A stretch of 64,000 nt of DNA, from the NCBI GenBank assembly GCA_032718475.1, contig JAUCBJ010003132.1:1-64000 (forward strand). The letters run 5' to 3'. Shown here in pieces: positions 42,393 through 52,352 of this stretch. Both the position numbers and the translations under genes were made by a program. The first letter of the stretch is position 1. Each line of letters starts with the position of its first letter. This DNA comes from Nemertoderma westbladi. Taxonomy: Eukaryota; Xenacoelomorpha; Nemertodermatida; Nemertodermatidae. The notes beneath the pieces were generated by a model, which made no database searches, had not been told where the DNA came from, and was given only the letters and a program-made list of their open reading frames with translations.

Positions 42393-43908
42393 GGTTCTTG
42401 CCTCTGAGGCGGAGGATCACTGTGAGGGCTATACTGCCTTCACAGAAGCAGTTAAGTCAGCAGCAGCAGAAACAGTATGTATACCTGTATACCCTCGAAA
42501 CAGGAAAAGGGCCCCCTGGACTGACAACAAAATCCATAAGTGGCGAAATGACCTATATAAGGCGCAGAAAGAGTCCCGACTCAAACAGACTACAGCGGCC
42601 AAGAATGCAGTTAAGGCTGCATCTAGGTCCCTGAACAGGCAGTACTCTGTTAATCTACAGGAGCTAATAAACCAACAGGTTGAAGCCATCAATGATGCCG
42701 ACGACAGCAGGCAATCATCCCAGGCATGGAAATCAATCAACTTGCTTACTGGGCTGAAAAGGCAACCAACCACCAAGGTTATGGCTGAATCACCAGCCGA
42801 TCGCCTCAATGGTTGGAAGGCCCACTTTGAAAAGCTCCTCAATAATGACAGGGTATTGCCTGATAACTTTATAGAAGTAAAAGTGTCTGAGTCTGTACTC
42901 CCAGATATTCCCATTGGCGATATCTCCTTTGCAGAAGTGAAGGCTGCTGCAAAGAGCATTAAGACCAATTGTGCCAGTGGAGTAGGTGGTTTTCCCCCTG
43001 AGGTCTTTAAAATACCTGAGTGTTTAAAGCTCATCTATCCCATCATAGTAGCCATGTACCGAACAACAAGAGTCCCACAAGAAATGAAAACAAATAAGTT
43101 GGTGCCAGTTCCCAAGAAGGGCAACCTAACACTCTATGGTTCTTTTCGGGGAATCTCATTGATCTCGATTGCTGCAAAGCTATACAATAGGATTCTATTA
43201 AATCGCATCAGGGATCCCATTGAGAGACTGCTCCGTGGAAATCAGAATGGGTTCCGTAAAGGTCGTGGGACCATGGAGCCCATTTTGGCACTTAGAAGGA
43301 TAATTGAAGAGTTATCAAAAAAGAAAGACAGGCATCTGGCTGTTATATTTGTTGACTTCTTCAAGGCCTTTGATTCAGTCTCTCGCTCACGTATGTTCAG
43401 CATACTTTCATTATATGGGATTCCTGATGAAATTATTGCAGCAATCAGATCAGTATATGATGGTTCGACAACATTTGTGTCTACTGTTAACGGTGACACA
43501 GAACCATTTGAAGTGTTATGGGGCGTCCTCCAAGGAGACACACTTGCACCATTCTTGTTCATTATTGTGGTTGACTATGTTCTACGCATGTCCTTAGATC
43601 ATTATAATGATGATGGGGTGATGATAACTCCACCTACTGGCTCCAGAAGTCGAGGAAATCCTGCCAAGTACCTAACTGATCTAGACTTTGCTGATGACTT
43701 AGGAGTACTCTCAGAATCATTAGAGGGAGCCCAACGGCTCCTCAGCTCATTAGAACATGCTGCTTCTAGTGTTGGTCTTTTTATTAACTCCAGAAAGACC
43801 ACAATTCTGACAGTTAACTTTGAAAGTCCTCAGCAAGTCTCTGATCGGATGAGCATAAGCTCAAAGGATGGTATGCTTGAGCATGCGGACGACTTGTCGT
43901 CGACTTGA
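42352..43908 (+). CDS. RTE reverse transcriptase, truncated by frameshift
   Basis: 518 residues: linker (KSAAAETVCIPVYPRNRKRA), then fingers and palm with IFVDFFKAFDSV, GVLQGDTLAPF and DFADDLGVL. It loses frame at 43908, where a short palindromic GTCGTC/GACGAC segment replaces the family sequence around FCYLGSWIRKSG. The C-terminal region resumes in another frame at 43920-44221 and after the MITE at 45640-45881. Confidence 0.88.
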   Translation: MRSSFTLQLSNTYEVLASEAEDHCEGYTAFTEAVKSAAAETVCIPVYPRNRKRAPWTDNKIHKWRNDLYKAQKESRLKQTTAAKNAVKAASRSLNRQYSVNLQELINQQVEAINDADDSRQSSQAWKSINLLTGLKRQPTTKVMAESPADRLNGWKAHFEKLLNNDRVLPDNFIEVKVSESVLPDIPIGDISFAEVKAAAKSIKTNCASGVGGFPPEVFKIPECLKLIYPIIVAMYRTTRVPQEMKTNKLVPVPKKGNLTLYGSFRGISLISIAAKLYNRILLNRIRDPIERLLRGNQNGFRKGRGTMEPILALRRIIEELSKKKDRHLAVIFVDFFKAFDSVSRSRMFSILSLYGIPDEIIAAIRSVYDGSTTFVSTVNGDTEPFEVLWGVLQGDTLAPFLFIIVVDYVLRMSLDHYNDDGVMITPPTGSRSRGNPAKYLTDLDFADDLGVLSESLEGAQRLLSSLEHAASSVGLFINSRKTTILTVNFESPQQVSDRMSISSKDGMLEHADDLSST

Positions 43909-43919
43909 CGACGACGAAA

Positions 43920-44225
43920 GTAAGGTGAGGGAGGACCTTCGAATACGTAAGGGAAAGGCATGGGCAGCCTTGAATAGGCTTTCCAAGATTTGGAAGTCAC
44001 CGAGAATTAATCGGAAACTTAAGGTCCGATTATTTAGAGCAGCAGTAGTTCCAGTACTCCTCTATGGGAGTCCATGCTGGGCTCTAACTGCTGAGGACAC
44101 CAAATCTGTGGATGGCACATTCACAAGATTGCTACGCCGGGTTCATTGTGTCAGGTACAATTCACATATCTCCAACCAGACACTATATAACATTGGAGGT
44201 GTCTCATTGGTTCACCCAAGCTTGA
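43920..44225 (+). pseudogene. RTE C-terminal region, part 1
   Basis: Frame at 43868-44275 includes AALNRLSKIWKSPRINRKLK, YGSPCWALTAEDTKSVDGT and NQTLYNIGGVSLV, then runs into the inserted element. Confidence 0.8.
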
Positions 44226-45635
44226 CCCTATTACCACTGGGGGGGGGGCCGAATCGGCCCCTTCCTAGTTTTTAGTTGCTGTAACTATGCAACCACATTA
44301 CGTACCGGTCCATTTTTTTGTGAGAATTAGCCAAATTTAATGCCGCATCTTTTGCAAAAAACGCCGTTGCAATTGCATTTCTACTTTTCGATATGGGTGC
44401 CACCTCAAAATTTGGTTTCCAGCACCAAATTTTTTGAAATTTTCGAATTTTACAAAGTCATTCGTGATTTAGTAATTATTTATGTTTGGGCTATTTTAAT
44501 TTATTTTTATTGGTTTGGATCACTCTAATGCTCTATACAAGTATGTAAGTGTAGTGGTACGTCATTTTTGGAGCACCAAATTTAGGGCGTGGCATTTTAA
44601 AATTTCAAAATTACTTTATTCGGAAAATTTACTAAAGTTCTGATTTCGAAGCATTTTTATTGGTTTTCTGGAGCGCTGAATCGATTAAAAGTAGTATAGA
44701 AGCCTGAAGACTTAGTGGTTTGCCATTTTTGGTGCACCAAAATTAGGGCGTGGCACTTCAAATTTTGAAAAATACGGGATTCGGAAAATACACAAAAGCT
44801 TTGATTTGCAAAGCATTTTTATAGGTTTTCTAGAGCGTTGTATCGATTGAAAGTAATATTGAAGCCTCAAATCCTTTGTGTACGTAATTTTCGGTGCACC
44901 AAAATTAGGGCGTGGCACTTCAAATTTTCAAAATTACTTTATTCGGAAAAAACACTAAAGTTTTGATTTCAAAAAATGGCTAACTTCAAAGTCTTCAGGC
45001 TTCTATATTACTTTCAATCGATTCAGCGGTCTGGAAAACCCATATAAATTCGTTAAAATTTCAATTTTGGTTTATTTTCCGAATCTCGTATTTTTCAAAA
45101 TTTGAAGTGCCACGCCCTAATTTTGGTGTACCAAAAATGGCAAACCACACAGTCTTCATGCTTCTATATTACTTTCAATCGATTCAGCGGCCCAGAAAAC
45201 CCATAAAGATGCGTTGAAATAAAAAAATTAGGGGCATTTTCTGAATATCTAATTTTTCAAAATTTGAAGTGCCACGCCCACTTCTTAGGTGCACGAAAAA
45301 TAGCATCTAGAATATAATCACATTCGCTTCAGCGTCTTGAAAAACCTACTAAATCTAGCCAACACTGCCACATTATTAGTTTTTAGAAAACGAAAAATTT
45401 TGTCTAATTATGTCCTGGGACTACTTTTATTTTTCATCAAAATTATGAGTCCCTGCTTATGAAATTTTAATTTTTTAAGCTTTGGTAGTGTTCATCTATA
45501 GTTGTTTCACCAACAGCCCAAATTTTGTAGGATTTCATTGGACGACTACAAAAATATAGTGGGTGGGCCGAATCGCCCCCCCCCCCCCCCCCCCCCAGTG
45601 GTGCTAATGGTCAAAACACCCCAGTGGTAATAGGG
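44226..45635. mobile_element. piggyBac-like non-autonomous element (MITE), 1410 bp
   Basis: The 17-bp terminal inverted repeats CCCTATTACCACTGGGG (44226-44242) and CCCCAGTGGTAATAGGG (45619-45635) are perfect. The duplicated target TTGA (44222-44225 and 45636-45639) is confirmed by the uninterrupted family sequence AGCTTGACACTAG. CCC-type ends with a 4-base TTAA-like target suggest piggyBac. The interior has three direct repeats of a 162-bp unit (44581, 44743, 44905; marker TTAGGGCGTGGCA), then inverted copies near 45110 and 45270, so it can fold back. G/C runs lie just inside both ends. No transposase. Confidence 0.88.
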
Positions 45636-45935
45636 TTGACACTAGAACAAAATCGCGTCCGCTTTGCAGGACATTGCTTTCGCCGTGAGGACCAGCCAGT
45701 GCATAATCTTGTACTTTGGCAGCCTCATGGAGTGAATAAGCATGGTGGACAGCCAATGACTTTCTTGAGACGCATCTTAAAGGACACTGGCCTTGAAGAT
45801 GTGGATGATCTAGCAAATGTCATGGGTGATAGGGAGTTGTGGTGGCGCAATTTTGTCGACAAGCCGGCACAGCATTCTTAAAAATGCAGCTGAAATGCAT
45901 CATGCCGATCCTAGTAGTAGTAGTAGTAGTAGTAA
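45636..45935 (+). pseudogene. RTE C-terminal region, part 2, with 3' tail
   Basis: LTLEQNRVRFAGHCFRREDQ through GDRELWWRNFVDKPAQHS, TAA at 45879-45881, then the conserved 3' segment and (TAG)n. Confidence 0.85.
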
Positions 45936-46039
45936 TCGATATTAGGAACTGGGACGGTACTGTTAAATATTAGGTATTGACAGGCTCAACCGGTGTTTGG
46001 TTAACCTGTGGCTCCCCTTGTCGTAGTGAGTATCGTAGT

Positions 46040-46740
46040 GAGTTGGCGCCGTTACTATTTTAGTAAAATGGTCACATGATTTACAGACTGTATGATCCCC
46101 CAGAATCCTATGGCACGCATTGTCTTTGTCCTCTAAATTAAGGACAATTACATTCCCAGTTTTATCTCACCTCCCAAAATATAACGTATCTCTGAGGTCA
46201 ATAAAGTTCCTTCAGAGCCTTGTTTTGCTTCGGCAGGAAATTGTTCCTATGTTGCTTCCTACATGATTCCGTATCAACTGTTTCGATGGCCTTGTGCATT
46301 TCTTTGATCATTGCTTCAACCGGTAGATCATCTGTTACAAGAGGGAGAACTCCCATAGGTATCTTGAATAGAGGATGCATTGTAGATCTTCCTGAGAAAA
46401 TTGGTCCATTTGTAATATGTGGGTTGTCTGCATTGGGGTCCATGTGTTGCTGGGCGATTGGCGTCCCCGTAGTTGGGTTAGGATTAATCCAAGGATTTGG
46501 GTTGTAGAACCCAGTTTGGTTTGCGTCAACTCCTGTTGACTATGGAGTCATTAGTGGCTGGTGGTCACGCTGAGGAGTGTCAGCATTGGGGACCACGGGT
46601 TGCTGGGCGATTGGCGTCCTCGTAGTTGGGTTAGGATTAAACCGAGGAATTGGGTTGAAGAACCCAGTTCGGTTTGCGGTTTGCGTTGACTCCTTTCGAG
46701 TATGGATGTACATGAATCCGGTTGTTGAATTATCAATTTC
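46040..46740 (-). pseudogene. Probable Penelope-like element N-terminal fragment
   Basis: The minus frame, with one TAG near 46540, reads through two imperfect direct repeats (about 145 bp apart: FNPNPTTRTPIAQQPVVPNA and INPNPTTGTPIAQQHMDPNA). It continues to IFSGRSTMHPLFKIPMGVLP and KQHRNNFLPKQNKALKELY before a stop at 46198. A shifted frame then has DKTGNVIVLNLEDKDNACHR-ILGD. LPKQNKALKEL followed by DKxGNVIVL resembles the segment before the reverse transcriptase core of Penelope-like elements. The catalytic core is not visible. Confidence 0.4.
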
Positions 46741-47036
46741 TATTCATAATAGGGAAATTTGCGACGAATTGAATTTAAGAACTACCTTATTGGCCCTTTA
46801 CTTATACACTGAACAGTAAACGGTAACCATGGCTACCGTTTTATCTGTGTTAGGTGTCATAATGAACATTTAACTACAATGTCAGCTTACTGTTGTTGGT
46901 TCTATTTGCACAGTGCGATTCCTCGCCCTGTGATTGGTTAACTGCTTAAATGGGATTCATTATTGGTTTGCAATTATTTAAGGCTGAGTTTTACCGTGGC
47001 TGATTGTGGCCACTTAATTTCAGATTTTTTATATTT
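46741..47036. other. Intergenic spacer
   Basis: No gene or RNA recognised. Confidence 0.5.
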
Positions 47037-47165
47037 GTCACCCGGGTGACAATTATTTATCACCCGGGTGACAATTATTTATCACCCGGGTGACAATTAT
47101 TTGTCACCCGGGTGACAATTATTTGTCACCCGGGTGACAATTATTTATCACCCGAGTAACAATTC
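47037..47165. repeat. 22-bp minisatellite with palindromic GTCACCCGGGTGAC core, six copies
   Basis: Units of TATCACCCGGGTGACAATTA plus TT. Each carries a 12-14-base perfect palindrome; the last copy is degenerate (CCCGAGTAAC). Confidence 0.95.
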
Positions 47166-47461
47166 TGCAAAGGGTGGTAACTGTATACTTTATACTGTAG
47201 TTCATGGTACTGGTACATCCTATGTAAATACGTAATGTGGGGCTGGGCGATATAGGTGTAAGGTGTATATACTGCTGTAATATTTTCAATACAGTACAGT
47301 ATGTCATATGCTACTTGTCTTGCTGTTCTACACTGCCCTACTGTAGGCTACATAGGCATTGCAGAAATATATGTATGCTGTTATAGTAGTAGTATCAGTA
47401 TGTCGATTAGACTCCAAAATCTCGAACCCAAGGCCGCATTCGGCATGGAAGGCGTGCACTA

Positions 47462-49643
47462 TTGTCAGAATTGAGACGCCAAATAACATCGCGAGTAGAA
47501 GAGATAAATTCGGAAATGTCCGATGGCAGCTCAGATGATATCGTTAACTCACAATCAATCGCAACAGCCCGCTCCAATAGATTACAATCTACTGCTACAG
47601 GTTCGACTAATACAGCACGCATATCATTTTCTTTAAGAGTGGGACATGGACGTCCTATGACGACTAATACTGTTGTTGTCAAAGTGAAAGTACTCCAAGG
47701 GAATGATTCTGTTTTGGTTCGAAAACCACTTGGAGAAACAAATGCAATAAAAATTCCGCTACCAATGGATGCTGATATTAACGACGCTGTAAGTGTAGTT
47801 GTTGGAAAGCTTTTCGGGGAAGAAAATTTCAATAAATCCCTTGATGCTTTGGGCTTTCCGGGTAATAAAGATTCCTATGTTATCCATTTCGGAAATATGA
47901 GTGGTAATTCTTTGGCGGCTTATAAAACGCTTCGAGAATAATTATGTTGTGGATAAATGTGTATTTGGTACTCCGAAACTACTGCTATTATTGGAAATAA
48001 GTGAAGAATCATCTATACCTGGGAACGAATGTATCGAAATTCTACCGATTCAAACAGGAAACTCTCCACAATACTCAATTGCTGCAGAGGATGGACATTC
48101 TCGCATCGTATGTGAAGTCTGTGCGAGATCCAGGGAGTTTATAGAACAACCATGCAGCAATTGTCAACTTCTTGCAGATTTGGAAGAATCTCGCGAAATA
48201 GATAACTTTCGCCAACTGCACCCATGTACAATACAACCCCCTATGAGATATGCGAGATCTATTGGTGAAACTGGTAATGATGTTACCTGTAGTAGTGATA
48301 TTGACGAGATTCTAGTTGTTACTAACAGGCCACAGAACAGACAAGAGATTGCCCAATTGCGAGATAATTATTTCGCAAACATAATAAGAGGTACTAATGA
48401 TACCTCTGTAGATATGGTTGAGGTTACTCAAACCCATGAAGAAAATTCACCCGTTAAAATTGATGATGATGTATTTGTCCTAGAGGGCAATTTGAGGGCG
48501 ACTTTGACTTCTGGTTATAATGCATGGAAGGCGAAAGATGTACTTAATCCGATCTTTGATGTACCCCGAGGGCGTGTAGTTGAGAGCCTGTATGAGTCAA
48601 TTGAAGTCGAACCACTAATATCACCAATCAAATGGCGAAATTTCTCGACGAAGACGGTATTGACACTGGTGGGGTTTTTAGAGAATTACTAACAATTTTC
48701 TTTTGCAATCAACCCCCTTAAATATTTCGAGGTGAGTACCCGCATTATACCTTCCGTCACAACTTTGACAAGATGGCACGATATAAAATAGTGGGCCAAC
48801 TGACGGCTATTGGTCTTATTAATGGCGCCCCAGGCCCACATTTTTTCACTCAATCAATAGCTAATGCAGTTCTAGCTCTAGATGAATTTACAGTTACGAT
48901 CGACGAAATTCCTCGTGATGAAGAATGTCTTCAGAAGATTGAAACAATTGCTCAGTCATCAAGCGATACGGAATTTAGGGAGGCTCTGGACAACTTTGAT
49001 GGTAGGTTTGATATGGGGATTTGTCAATCAAGTTCATCTCTTACAATTGCTGACAAAAACCCCATTTTGTCTTTGTTGAGTCGACACATTGTCGTAAGTT
49101 CTGTATCAGAGGAAATATAACAATATCGGGAAGGATTGAGAAGTTTTGGTGTGCTGACTATTATGCAGTTGTTTCCAGAAGAATCTATGAAGGAGCTGAG
49201 CCATGCTAATGTGACATATCAAGAAGCAAAGAATTGCTTTAAACCAGTTTACAACTCGGCTGAAAGATCTCGCGAACGGGAGAAGGAGACAGAGATAACA
49301 TTCAAATATTATCATTTTTTTGAAGAAAATTGATAAAGGTGAAATGAAAGGTGAAATGAAAGCCGATGTCAATGACTTGCTCAAAGGAGGGATTAATTCA
49401 ATCACACTTACTTTGGGTGATGTGCTTCAGTTCGGTTCGGGGTCTCGGTTTCCTAATTTTTCAGGTGAAGGAAAGTTAGAATTTTACCATACATCAGATT
49501 GCGCAAGACGTGTACATGCGGACACATGTGCGTTAACAATTCATTTTCCGATAAATGACCGTTATTTGTTGGGGCCCAGCAAAGTATTCTGTGACCGTCT
49601 CATGGAGGATATGTTGAATACATTGGGGTTTGCATTGCCTTGA
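47462..49643 (+). pseudogene. HECT-domain (G2E3-like) ubiquitin ligase pseudogene
   Basis: Successive frames 47462-47941, about 47930-48692, about 48640-49120 and 49320-49643 line up as one protein. An N-terminal region contains IPLPMDADINDAVSVVVGKL. A middle region has NNYVVDKCVFGTPK and a Cys pair region (CEVCARSREFIEQPCSNC). The HECT N-lobe starts at SPIKWRNF; in another frame DEDGIDTGGVFRELLTIFF, then MARYKIVGQLTAIGL. The C-lobe ends RRVHADTCALTIHFP, with the catalytic-type Cys near 49527, then MLNTLGFALP. Breaks: a frame shift near 47935, a shift near 48650, stops near 48716 and 49118, and a shift near 49325. Related G2E3-like genes are multicopy in many invertebrates. No introns are visible, so a retrocopy or transposon-carried copy is possible. 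Confidence 0.8.
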
Positions 49644-50072
49644 GAATACTGTATTACTGTTAGTTTAGACAATATAACTGTTTAGATAATGCAATTAACT
49701 GTTAGAACACTGTACCTCTACACTTATATACATGATTAGATTATAATTTTTAAATCATCAATAAATATTTTTCTTTGTAATATCGGTCAGTTTTCGTGTT
49801 TTCGTGTAGTTTTCGTGTGTTTTCGGTCAATAGTGTAGGTAGGTGTTCTATAGCAGGGTCAGAGGCATCTGACGCTGGATCCACAGTGTCATCTTGAATG
49901 AGACGCATAGCAGAGGCTAACCTCTCTGTTTTATCTAAGCGACATGACGAGGAGGACATAATGATGGCACAACAGATTGTACGGGAACGGGTTCTGGTCG
50001 AGAATAAACTTAAGTAAAGTAAAAGTAAATTTTCTTCGGCCGCTAGGCCAGGGATTACACACAAAGTCTGAC
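49644..50072. other. Spacer; possible minus-strand exon at 49750-49960
   Basis: A minus frame starting MSSSSCRLDKTERLASAMRL near 49959 continues to 49750. The composition is plausible, but there is no recognised domain, so I do not annotate it as a gene. Confidence 0.25.
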
Positions 50073-50266
50073 GACTTATTTCCATTGCGGTCCCCCCAGA
50101 ACTTTACTCCCCAGAGGAAACTCCAGTACTCATTTAGCTACCACTTAAGGATGCAAGGCAGAAATGCGCCCTGGCCGACGAAAACTGCCCTGTCCTATGT
50201 GAAGATCGAACCCACGACCTACAGGAGATGTGAATTCAATGCAACCACTACACCAAGGCGGAACCT
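50073..50266 (-). repeat. tRNA-derived SINE, copy 2
   Basis: On the minus strand: head with TTGGTGTAGTGGTTGCA and B box GGGTTCGATC (50204-50213), then the same body as 17764-17997 (GGGCAGTTTTCG, GGGGGGACCGC). It abuts the BEL/Pao gag remnant. Confidence 0.85.
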
Positions 50267-50508
50267 ATAACTTGCAACTGCGCAAGGGTTCTCGAATGGA
50301 AGCAGCCAAGAGGCAGGTAGAAGAGGCTAAGGAACCTGCGAAACTACAACAGGAAAAAGCCAAGGAAGCAGCAAGGCGACAGATGGAAGAAGCCTCGCAG
50401 GCAGCCAAGAGGCAGGTGGATGCTCCAACATGCTCGACACCAGCGCCAGTTAGAAGAATATAGGCAGCAAGTAGAGCAAGCCATCGAGACTGACACTGTT
50501 GTGGATAT
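50267..50508 (+). pseudogene. BEL/Pao gag remnant, 5' part
   Basis: Coiled-coil coding sequence (RMEAAKRQVEEAKEPAKLQQ, KEAARRQMEEASQAAKRQVD), then in a shifted frame LEEYRQQVEQAIETDTVVD. It is interrupted at 50508 by the Gypsy element and resumes at 55360 after the GATAT duplication. Confidence 0.65.
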
Positions 50509-50735
50509 TGTTATGTCTTTCAGTTTGTTTATATAATGAACATATAATAGTCATATAATACTTCCATATAATGAATATATAGTTATATGTACCGGTATAG
50601 CTAGGCTACTGTATATAATGTTACATGGGGACTGTCAGGCCGTACCACATACTGACATACCCAGCCACCAGCTGACTATCCAATATATATTGCTAAGCAA
50701 CCATGTAAACATAATAATATATCTAAGATATCACA
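50509..50735 (-). repeat. Gypsy 3' LTR
   Basis: 227 bp, TG...CA, near-identical to 55133-55359. It is preceded on the minus strand by the polypurine tract at 50736-50746. Confidence 0.95.
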
Positions 50736-50845
50736 TCTCCCTTTCTCCGAGATCAAACGAGTTTAAATGTTTTATATAATGTTATAAAAACCCATCACCG
50801 GATTTATGCGAGATTGGTCTATAGAATAGCTATGTTTTGGGGATT

Positions 50846-51202
50846 CTAGATTATGGTGGTAGCACCAAAATGTACTACGGGTCTTCGTGAACGCTCGCTG
50901 TGTCGGGGTTGTGACGCTAGGGGTTCGTTCGGGGTAGTTTCGATTTTGTTTGGTTGTGGGTTAGGTGTTCGTTCAGTTTGGACGGGTTGTGTTGTGTCTT
51001 CCCGTAGGAAACGGCGGTTGCGCCACCAAACCCGTCCCGATGGGAGTTTGACTCGATAGTCCTGTTTCGGACCCACGCTGATCACGGTCCCTGTAAGCAC
51101 CCAGTTCCTTTTTTGAATTTCGAGTAATCCGGTTTGGAATTCTTCGGAGTGTATAGAGTTTCGGGGAACCTTCCGGAGGAGGTGTTTCACAAGTTTAACC
51201 AC
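50846..51202 (-). CDS. Gypsy integrase C-terminal part
   Basis: 118 residues. AVVKLVKHLLRK-type start of the region after the catalytic Glu, then a small barrel-like segment (GTVISVGPKQDYRVKLPSGR and WWRNRRFLRE) and a low-complexity tail. A frameshift separates it from the core at about 51290. Confidence 0.75.
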   Translation of the reverse strand: MVKLVKHLLRKVPRNSIHSEEFQTGLLEIQKRNWVLTGTVISVGPKQDYRVKLPSGRVWWRNRRFLREDTTQPVQTERTPNPQPNKIETTPNEPLASQPRHSERSRRPVVHFGATTII

Positions 51203-51483
51203 GGCCTCTGTGTGTCCGTTGCTGGATGGGAAATGCGGGGTACTTGGACTCCACTTGACACCCCAGCGTTGGAGGAAAGTGTCGAAGAGGCGGCAAACTG
51301 TGGTCCCTCATCTGACCTGAATTTAGTTGGGATTCCTAAGTTTACAAACCATGGTCTAATGGCGTTGGAGACGTCCTTGGATGTGGGATCATGTCGCCAC
51401 TCGTGGACCACAGGGTAACCGGATAGTCCATCGATGTAGACGAGGTAGCGGTTTCGACTGATTGAGAATAGGTCGGCGGACAC
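51187..51483 (-). pseudogene. Gypsy integrase core
   Basis: Contains VYIDGLSGYPVVHEW with the first catalytic Asp and IPTKFRSDEGPQF with the second, then loses frame. The frame is disconnected from the upstream zinc-binding region. Confidence 0.8.
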
Positions 51484-52229
51484 GGATTCGAAGGGGCGCT
51501 GTGGTAACTCGTCCGTTTTAAGTGTTTCTCTCTGGAGACTCGGTCGGAGTTCCTGATATGATTCACAGCAATAACAGTTAGTTCGATATCCTGATTCATT
51601 CCAGTCCAGGACACCGCCTGTCTCGCCCGTTGTTTACTACGCATCATCCCTTGGTGGGAGGCGTGTAGACGGTTGAGGATCTCTGGTTGTAGATCCGTTG
51701 GGACGACAATGCGCCGGCCACATAAAACGATGTCGTTAGTAATCGAGAGTTCGTGGGTGATTGAGTTGAACTTCGTCACAAATGGCGACGGTTTCTGCCC
51801 AGATCGGAAGTTATGTTTTATTTCCTGTATGAGTTCCTGGTAGTTAGGATCTTTAAGCCCGACCGTTCGGAGTTCCTCCAATACCGGATCCATGTTGGCG
51901 TCCTCTACATTCTGGTTAGACAGGATGGAGGAAATGGATGCGATTATAATTGGTTCGATATTTCCGGAGTCATCGTCCGGAATTGGGTCATCCACAGGTG
52001 AGCGGCTGAGGCAGTCCGAGATACGATGCGACTTCCCTTTAGTCCAGATGACTCGGAACTGGTATTGCGATTGTAGGTCTGCTTTGATCCGTTGTATCTT
52101 CAAGTTCTCGATCTGCGTGATAATATAATCCTTGAAAACCGTAACTAGCGGTCTATGATCAGTGACCACCGTAAATGTTGGAAGCCCAGACAAATAAACC
52201 CGACATTTATTTATCGCAAAGCGGATCAC
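51342..52229 (-). CDS. Gypsy RNase H end and integrase zinc-binding region
   Basis: 295 residues. VVTDHRPLVTVFKD and IWTKGKSHRISDCLSRSP mark the end of RNase H. NRLHASHQGMMRSKQRARQA is the HHCC-type integrase N-terminus. A frameshift then leads to an unrelated tail from about 51590. A premature TGA near 52350 separates it from the rest of RNase H. Confidence 0.82.
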   Translation of the reverse strand: MIRFAINKCRVYLSGLPTFTVVTDHRPLVTVFKDYIITQIENLKIQRIKADLQSQYQFRVIWTKGKSHRISDCLSRSPVDDPIPDDDSGNIEPIIIASISSILSNQNVEDANMDPVLEELRTVGLKDPNYQELIQEIKHNFRSGQKPSPFVTKFNSITHELSITNDIVLCGRRIVVPTDLQPEILNRLHASHQGMMRSKQRARQAVSWTGMNQDIELTVIAVNHIRNSDRVSREKHLKRTSYHSAPSNPCPPTYSQSVETATSSTSMDYPVTLWSTSGDMIPHPRTSPTPLDHGL

Positions 52230-52352
52230 AACTGTCTCGAGTTCGATTGTTGAGTATCTGGTCTCCGCGTCGGAGATGAACCGACTTCCACAGGCAACTA
52301 ACTTCCATAGGTTGCCGTGGAGTTGAAGTAAGTCGTAGCCAAACCCGTGTAA

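Larger units (their letters stand above)
41431..45935 (+). mobile_element. RTE-like element, near full length, split by a MITE (copy A5)
   Basis: The longest copy: endonuclease from about 41560 (VNTLTLGSPMRQGELTALAD, GVQEHRM, LGDFNASL, SSDHRLIVAK), linker, reverse transcriptase, and 3' end with a (TAG)n tail at 45910-45934. It is interrupted at 44226-45635 by a DNA transposon. Other lesions are a frame change near 41780, a break near 42390 and a 30-base replaced segment near 43890-43925. The tail of copy A4 touches its start, giving a head-to-tail pair. Confidence 0.9.
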
